64,000 nt of DNA, from the NCBI GenBank assembly GCA_035582835.1, contig JAYKAV010002969.1, positions 359,070 to 423,069 of the forward strand, written 5' to 3'. The notes beneath the pieces are model-generated. The model ran no database searches, was not told the DNA's origin, and saw only the letters and a list, made by a program, of their open reading frames with translations. Shown here in pieces: positions 54,001-63,000 of the stretch; the first letter of the stretch is position 1, and each line of letters starts with the position of its first letter. Made by a program: the position numbers and the translations under genes. Origin of the DNA: Phoebastria nigripes. Lineage: Eukaryota; Chordata; Aves; Procellariiformes; Diomedeidae.

Positions 54001-57000
54001 TACATTATAATTTTATCTGGTCTAACTGCTTCCTTATATCTGTTCAGTCTAACTCCTTGGCTGTTTTTGATCTTCCCTCATGACACATCCATATTGTATA
54101 CACTTATGAATGGATACTCTTATCTCAGTAATAAGTTTTGTCTCTGATCTTATTTTTAAATAAGACCTTAGATCAGTGCAGGAATTAATCAGAATCAAAT
54201 GTCCATAGTATAGTCTGCAGCCACCTCCATGCATTCCCATTTATTTCAANAACTTACTGTTGTTCTTTTTCTGTTCCCCTCCCTGCAGTTTGTAGGTCTT
54301 CAGACAGACATGTTCCATAGATACTTAGAAATGCAGATCTGAGCAGTTAGTAGATTAATGAGCCACTGTCTAGTAAAAAAGAATATAAGTATGGCTATAG
54401 ATGCCTTTGTATACATATATAGACATCTATTTCTAGGGAGTTACCAGAGTTGACTGAGTTTATTTGCTCAAAAAATAGAAATTTATGCTACCGAAAATGT
54501 ATATGGAGTGGAAGAGAGAGGTATGGGTTAGCTGAATCAATATAAATAACTGAAAGGGGAAATTAACATAGGAAATATGATCAACAACCCTACTTGACAT
54601 AGAGTAAGAAATAATTAAAATGCACCACCAGCCTCTGTGATTAGGTGAAGTCTAACTATACTAACTTCAAAGGTAATTTATCCAATATATATCTGTATAC
54701 TGTAGTCCTTTGAAAGAACCAAAATAACGTACTAGTTTTTAACCTAGGAAGGAATCAAAAATCAATTGCAAATGTAGAGGTAGAATTTTGGATACCAAAA
54801 ATGGAAAGCTCAACAGACAGTGTAACTGATTGAGAATAAACTCATCAAACTGGGAACTGTATATTATTTGCTGGATTTTGATTAGGTTTTGTTTTCATTG
54901 ATAATTCTACTCTTCTTTGATACAATGACTTCCCTTATGGATTAGAGCATCCTTTTTGCAAGGCTTGAATGCTTTATGAGAAAGCTGTGTTTGTGAGGCT
55001 CTAACAGAGACATCAAGAGTCCATCAATTCTGAGTCTCCGTGCCAAAGTGAAGTCTGTCATTGTTTCTGAATGGCTCTGTATACAGAAGCTAACAGTGTA
55101 GGCAAGAATCTACACTGTCTTCACCTGAAACAACAGACAAAAGTAGAGCAACTTTTAATAGAGGTATTTTCAGAACCAAGAAAACAGATTTCTAACCTGT
55201 GCTAAAACACCAGAGTAAGGAATGCATCAGGATCATCAGTCAGGACGGATTATAGTGGCAAAAAAAACAGATTATGGAGGTAGGAGGAAAGAAATCAGCA
55301 GTCTGTTTTTCAACATGTACAGTTTTAATCTAGTATTCCTAGTGAGATTTTTTTTTTTCTGCCATGCCTGTGCTCCCTGCTTTTCCAGCATGATGTTTTT
55401 TTGAAGAGTTTAACTAAAAAACAGTGATCCAACAACCATCTAGATGCTGGGAAAATGTGTCAAGTAACTGAAATTGTGAAAGAGGTGATGAATTGATGGA
55501 GTGCTAGGTCCCTGTGTAGCAGGTCCACTGCCAAAGAAAGGTGTCAGCTTTGGACACCCAGGAAAAAGACAGGCAGTCTGTGTTTATCATACCCAAAGTG
55601 ACTTTAGTGCAGATCAGATTCAGTGCTTTTTTCTTTTAAGTTTGATGACTATGTTACAAAAGTTAATCTTTAATGATTTAACACTCATAGTGGGGGGNAA
55701 AAAAAAAGGTTTCACTGACAACAAAAAGGTGAAAAAGAAAAAGGTACAGTTGTAAGGGTGTGGTTTTTTTCAGCTTTCTACCAGTCATGACCTGAGATTC
55801 AACAAGGCCAAGTGCCGGGTCCTCCACTTGGGTCACAACAACCCCATGCAAAGCTACAGGCTTGGGGAAGAGTGGCTGGAAAGCTGCCTGGCAGAAAAGG
55901 ACCTGGGGGTGTTGGTCGACAGCCGGCTGAATATGAGCTGGCAGTGTGCCCAGGTGGCCAAGAAGGCCAACAACATCCGGGCTTGTATCAGAAATAGCGT
56001 GGCCAGCAGGACTAGGGGGAAGTGATTGTGCCCCTGTACTCGGCACTGGTGAGGCTGCACCTCAAGTACTGTGTTCAGTTTTGGGCCCCTCACTACAAGA
56101 AGGATATTGAGGTGCTGGANCGTGTCCAGAGAAGGGCAATGAAGCTGGTGAAGGGTCTAGAGCACAATCTTTATGAGGAACAGCTGAGGGAACTGGGGTT
56201 GTTTAGCCTGGAGAAAAGGAGGCTCAGGGGAGACCTTACTGCTCTCTACAACTCCCTGAAAGGAGGCTGTAGCAAGGTGGATGTTGGTCTCTTTGCCCAA
56301 GTCACAAGCGATAGGACAAGAGAAAATGGCCTCAAGTTGCACCAGGGGAGGTTTAGATTGGACATTAGGAAACATTTCTTCACTGAAAGGGTTGTCAGGC
56401 ATTGGAAGAGGCTGCCCAGGGAAGTGGTTGAGTCACCATCCCTGGAGGTATTTAAAAGACGTGTAGATGTGGCACTTAGGGACGTAGTTCAGTGGTGGAC
56501 TTGGCAGCGTTAGGTTTACAGTTGGACTTGATGATCTTAAAGGTCTTTTCCAACCTAAGTAACTCTATGATTCCATGAAAACCATAAAAAATGGAAATTT
56601 CATTTATACAATCAAGTAGTTCTTATTGTGTTGCAGGTTTACCAAAATTATTTATGAAGCTTGGATGTACATTTTTGCATGCATTTTCCAGAATCAAGAC
56701 AATACAATTCTTTTTCTCAGAGCTTGCANTTTAAGACATGATGCACCGACTACAATTTCTGCAAAGTATTTTTTCCTATCTTTAATCTTTGCATTTTAAT
56801 GTTATGCTACAAGTATACTTATAGATATATATTTTTCTTTTAAAAAAATTGCTTGGGAATGAAACCAGGGTCTTTCTATGGCTTTCCACTACCTCATACC
56901 ATTGAAGGCTTCAATTCTATCTCAGTCGGAAATCATGTGAAGTAGAGAGAAGGCAATGGGTTGGCACTGGGATACATAGATTAATCAATTACAGTAATGT

Positions 57001-60000
57001 TATAAAAACAGAGTCTTAGAATCACGAGATAGTTGAGTTTGGACAGGAGATTGTCTAGTCCACCCCCCACCCCCCACCCCCCCCGGCTCAAAGCAGGGTT
57101 CACTAGAGCAGGTTTCTCGGGACTATGTCTAGTCAGAGTTTGAATATCTCCAAGGATGGCGGCTTCACAGCCTCTCTGTGCAACCTGTTCTGGTGTTTGA
57201 CCACTGTCACAATAGAAAAGTTTTTTCTTATGTTTAAATGGAATTTCCTGTAATTGTTTGTGACCACTATCTTCTGTCCTGTCATTGGGCACCAGTGAGA
57301 AGAATCTGGCTCCATCTTCTTTACACCCTCCCATCAGGCATTCTGAGCAGAGGGGAAGGATCACCTCTCTTGACCTGCTGGTGACGCTTTTCTTGTTGCA
57401 GCCGAGGATGCTGTTGGCCTTCCTAGGTACAAAGGTTCATTGCTGGTTCATGTTCAACTTGTTCTTCACCAGGATCCACAGGTCCTGTTCTGCAAAGCTG
57501 CTTTCTGTACTGTGAACTCTATGAGAGCCTGATAGCCCATTTCTCCAGACTCTTGAGGTCCCTCTGAATTGCAGAGCATGCAGATACATCTGATGTATCA
57601 ACCACTCCTCCCAGTTTTGGATTGTCTGCCATCTTGCTGAGGTTGCACGCAGTCCTGTTATCCAGGTCATTAATGGAGGTGTTGAGCAGTATTGGCTACT
57701 GGGCTACTCCACTAGTGCCTGGCCCCCAGCTGGTCTTTGTGCCACTCATCAAAACTCTTTGAACCTGGCAGTTCAGCCAGTTTTCAGTCCACCTCACTGT
57801 CCACTTATCTAGCTTGTACTTCATCAGCTTGTCTATAAGGCTTTTATGAGAGATTGTTTTGAAAGCCTTGCTAAANTCAAGGTAAACAACATCTGCTGCT
57901 CTCTCTTCATCCACCGAGCTAGTCAGTTCATCGCAGAAGGCTATTGTTGGTTAAGCACGATTTCCCTTCGTAAATTCATGCTGACTACCCCAGATCATCT
58001 TCTTGACTTTAATATGTTTGCAAATGTTTTCCAGGATTATTTGCTCCATCACCTTCCCAGGAACTGAGGAGAGGCTGATTGGCCTGTCGTTTTCTGCATC
58101 TTCCTTCTTACTCTCCTGGAGGAAGGGAGTGACACTTGCTTTCTTCCAGCACGTGGGAACCTCCCCTGATCATCACATCCTTTCAAATATAATTGAAACT
58201 GGGACCTTGGCTTCATCTATCCTTCTATCCATTGGAACCTCTGGAAATGAATTTTGGATTATCGTGGGTGTTTTTTAATATGGTTGGTTTTTGGTTTTTT
58301 TTAACCAGTGCTAGGGTTTTCTTGTTAATCATCCACTATAATAGCTTGATTTCCGCTCCCCCCCCCCACTCAGAAACAATGAACAGAAGTATTAAAAATA
58401 GCTAACTTTCACAACCAGCTTTTCCGTCACACTGTTTCAAGTATATTCCTTCTTGTCTTTTGGAGCATAATTGTTCAGAGAGCGCAATTTTGTTTCTCTG
58501 TAACGTCTAACAAGATGTGGATGCCCTTTTCTGATAATAAGGGATAACAGTCACATCTCAGATTGGATCTGTNAAGGTTTTGCAGAAATATTCTTGAAAT
58601 AAATACATAAAAGCAAAAATACAGGCTGTATTATGTAGTCCAAGGTGGTAATAGTTATTTACCAAAGCCACACCAATCTTTCACTTTTGATACAATAAAA
58701 CTGTCACCTAATTTTCAACTCAAGCAGAGGAAAGCTTCCCATTTGGAAGACTCTTCTGAGATTGTCTCCTTATTTCTCCATCCTTTTAAATATCTAAAGT
58801 AAATTTATCTCATCAAATTTGATAATCTAAATCTTAGAAAACATCATCTCCAGGGGAATCTTATGTCAACTTGTTGTAAGTATGTGTCATATACAGATAG
58901 ATTGAACTACCCACTGGTGATTCCTGTCTGTCTACTGAGTATAGAGAGGTTCTAGACAGCTAGTTTAGACCAACGACTAGCCTGAAGACATCTAAAATTA
59001 GATGAGAGGAATCTATTAAGCTATTCCAATAGCTTAAAGATGAGCATTACCACTTTCATGTTTCTTGAGTTACTTCTTTTCTGAAGATTTATTCAAATTA
59101 TGAGTTGTTAACTAATTTACAAGTGAAAGTACATTTTGCACTTGCAATTACTTACTAGTGTTTTTCAGAATTATTAGTAACACTTCTAAAATTGCATTAA
59201 AAGCAGACTTTCTGTATATGCTGTCAGTGAAAACAAGATGGCAATATAGTGATTTATTTTTACCATTGTAGTTAGATTTTGAAATAAACTTTTATTTATT
59301 TCACTTTGTTCAGGATTTTGAAGCTAATGAGTTAAGGAACAATAATCAGTGAGAGTACCTATAAACAACTCTTTAACCTGTGCTGGAGGTTGTCTTATTA
59401 AGTACATGTCAATACCAGTATAGAGCTCAATGAAAAGTCCATACAATGATCTCTACCATTAAAATGATTCAAGTCAGAATTAAAATGTTGTGATTTTGTT
59501 TTTTAAATGTGTAAAATTAAGCTCCCACATTCATGTCCAGGTGCATAATAAAGGGCTTAATTTTCTAAAAGGACTTAATTTTCTAAATTTCTGAGGATTT
59601 ACTAGCTTCCATGGGCACTTAAATTGCATATTATTCATACGAACAAGCACTGATCCTCCCCAACTTGTTATCAATAGAAATCAATAGTTATCATAGAAAT
59701 GTTAGTTTTGTACACAGATTAACTAACCACTTATTTTAAAATACGGTTAATAACATTACAATAAGCATTGCCACAACTGTATTTTTAAACGTTTCTAGAA
59801 ACTGAAGAATAAAATATTAAAAATGGCAAGTGTTTCTTCTGGGTCAAACTTCATATTGATGGATTGAGAGCAGTGTTCCTAGTTTACCCATGCTGTGACG
59901 ATATTATGTATATTATGTAGTAGTTTCCTGTCTCTCTCTCTGTGTATGGTGCTGTGGCGGGTGTTCAACTTTAATACATTTAATTGTAGATCTTTAAGGG

Positions 60001-63000
60001 TGATATTAAGACTAGAAATGATACTGTTCTGTTTTGGGGGTTTTGTTCTTTTACTTCTGCTTTAAATTTCAATAGCTTTTGCAGTCTGATTACATCCCTC
60101 TTAAGTTTAAAATAACAATTTTGAGTTCAAAATTACATAGAAAATGATCATTCTGATTTGGAAATTATATAGCACTATTCCCATCTCCTGAATTCACAGT
60201 ATTACATAATATTAGTATGTTCATCTAATTCCTGAACCACTTGCAGATTAATTGCATGGAATTACGAAAATTGAGCTTGATACACATTATCTCTCGTCAT
60301 GTGTTACCTTTCTAGATGAAGAGGCATAATGACATAAAATAACAGAAGGAAGCTATCGTGTGTCATCTTTCATGCTTTACTGGAGGTGTATGAACCCAGA
60401 TCTTTAAAGAAAAAAATCTTCTGTTATTCCTAGTCCTGCATTTTTGTTGATAAACTTAGTTCTCACTTTTAACCTTGACTGATGTGCTGTAGTTAATAAA
60501 GAGCTCCTTCTTTTTTTCATCATGCGTTTCAAAAAAGTGGGAATAGATATTAGAAAAATTTCTAGACGCTGAAGAAGAATCTGTTCCCTTAGCTTACGGC
60601 AGGGTTCACATGTATTCTTTTCTTGAAAGTAATGCACCATATCTAAAAAATACAAGTTAAAATAAGAAGAAAATTACTTTTATTGGGTTACTAATTATGT
60701 TCTATGGTGCATCCAGAGATTAGGATTTGGAAAAGCTGCCAGTGAGAAATTGTTCTTACAAGCTTCTAATTTTCAAGGAAGAGCAAATATCCAAAAGTAT
60801 CTATAGTTACAGAAGTGTGAAGATTCCTTTGAAAGGCAAAGTGGTTAATCTTATTTATTACATGGGAAAAACTTGTTGGCATTAGTATCACTAATGTTCT
60901 TATGCTGCTTATAAACTGTTCATAAACCTGTTTTCATAAACTTTAACTTACTAAGCATTTTTATTCTTATTTGTAGAACATTCAAGGTATCTCTAAACAT
61001 CCAGTTAGAATTACAAAGAAACAGTACATAAAAGGTAAACTATGTTTTTTATTAACCTGAAAAGGCAATTTTGTCTAGTTATTTTACTGAGTTACATTAT
61101 ATTTTAAAGCAGACCAATAGCTCCAGCATTAGAGAATAGAATAGATTATTGATGCTTAGTTATACATTGTCATTTAAGCCAATTACTTTTTGCTGGTTGT
61201 TCCTGGAAAAAATTTGCTGTTTCAGCACTGACCTAAATAGTCACAAACTTTTAGATTTTTTTTTTTTTTTTATTTCCCTCGACTATCTCACTGTTCCTTT
61301 TTCCAGATGAAGTTATGCATCTTAACTCCATTAAATATGGTACGATTTTGTGTGCATTCAGCTCATAAGGCTTTTCCTGAGGAGATGTTAAAGCTGGTCA
61401 TTTTAATCGAACTCACAACTAAACACCAATAGTTAGTCAGATGTGTTGTTTTTGATAACAGAAGCGGATTTAAGGCAAATAATTCAGAGAGAATCAAAGT
61501 AAAGTCTACAAAAGCATGAGCCAAGTGATAGAGAGAGAAACCCACAATAGTAGACTCAAATATAAGAGAGAGATTTGCCAACGTAAACTCTCCTTCTTGA
61601 ATGCCTACAGCCATAGCTGGGAAATGCTGCTCATTTGTTGCACTTGGTTCTCAGATAAGGGCAGGCTTGCCTCTTCACAGTTATTCACTCCCTGCGTTTG
61701 AAATAATACAGATCATAAAACAGGAGTCTGTTGAAGACAGTGTAAAACTTCGACAGCAGTTTTATTTTATCTACCTAAATCATTTTTATAAGTATTTTTT
61801 TAAAGTTGTTGTAAAAAAATGTGTGAGCAGTGGCTGTGTAAACCTGAGCCACCTAGGCCTTTCTGGAAACAGTCCAATCAATTTTGTTGATGATCTTATA
61901 ATATGTGCTTCTCAAAAATGTATTTCTAAGTTTTTCATTCCTGTATCAAGACACACTTATTTTTTCCACTTTTATGCTGATCAGATTAATTCTGTTGTAT
62001 TTCAAACCACCATCCCTTTCTACACCAAGACAAGTGGTATTCCCAGGGTGCACTGAGCTTCTGATACCTTGTCAATGTACATTATTGCTTTGTGATATTA
62101 TAGGGGATTTCTGTCATTAGAATTTGGATGCCTATCAGCTGTATGTTCTCAATATTGTATTCCCCTACCACCTGTAACTCAGAATTTGGTTAATAACACA
62201 TTGCTGCAGCTTGTTCAAAGAGAAGAAAATATGTTTTTTTTTTTTTAGTTCATCTCTATAGATCCTTCCTTATCTGAATGCCTCCTTTATTAAGTCACCT
62301 GTGAATAATGTTAGTTATTGTAGATATTTGTTAGCTAGTGTTTTGGGAAGAGTTTGGTTTTGAAAAAGGAGGAGAAGTAAGCGGTACTGCAAGGATGGCA
62401 GAGATAAAGATGTACATGACTGATAGAGTAAAATAATTGTGATGCTGGCAGTTGGTGCTCTGCTAGGTTGCTTACATTGCCATTTGTGTGGTTTTAGTTG
62501 TGTGTTTGGTATGTCATTTACAACTTCCTATGGTTTGCAACACAATATTTTTGGACTGGGGTTTGGGACTTAAATTTCTATCTCCTCTCTAGGAAAAGAA
62601 GAGGAAATAGTAACTATTTCCCCAAGAACATTGTTTGTTTCAAAAAAAGGATATACATTTTTAGCAGCAGGTAAGATANTATGTATTATTATTCTCATAC
62701 ATATTAATGTTTGCAGTTCTGTCATCTCTTTTTCCCCTCTCCTTTGGATGACATTATATTTTACAAGGATGTCAAATCCCTTAGTATCAATTAATATTGT
62801 TATATGATGTATACTCCTTAGTGTGCTTTGGAAGTGGATGATATGTAGGCCTTGTCAGTAGAAANAAAGAGCTAATAAGATTAATTGACACCTGAAGATA
62901 ATGAAGGAATCNGACACCTTGTGATCTGTAGCTGGAATATAACTTTTTCAGGATGAGCTTTTACAGGCATCTGGGGTTTTTTGAGTGTGAGGAAATGACA

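Larger units (their letters stand above)
43851..60976 (+). other. 17-kb POLN intron
   Basis: By far the largest intron in the window. Two CR1 elements lie toward its 3' end (55794-56577 plus, 57012-58185 minus). From 43851 to about 55790, some 12 kb, I recognise no repeat family and no exon. A GC-richer patch at 44185-45050, a 51000-51400 stretch with a short (CAA)n run near 51303, and a C-rich run near 47948-47961 stand out only slightly. The acceptor is tatttgtag, ending at 60976. Confidence 0.6.

Noticed and set aside
61601..62056. 151-codon open frame before POLN exon 16
   Set aside because: Composition is rich in Phe, Ile and Tyr, as expected of AT-rich noncoding DNA. It has no family match and is out of register with POLN splice sites.
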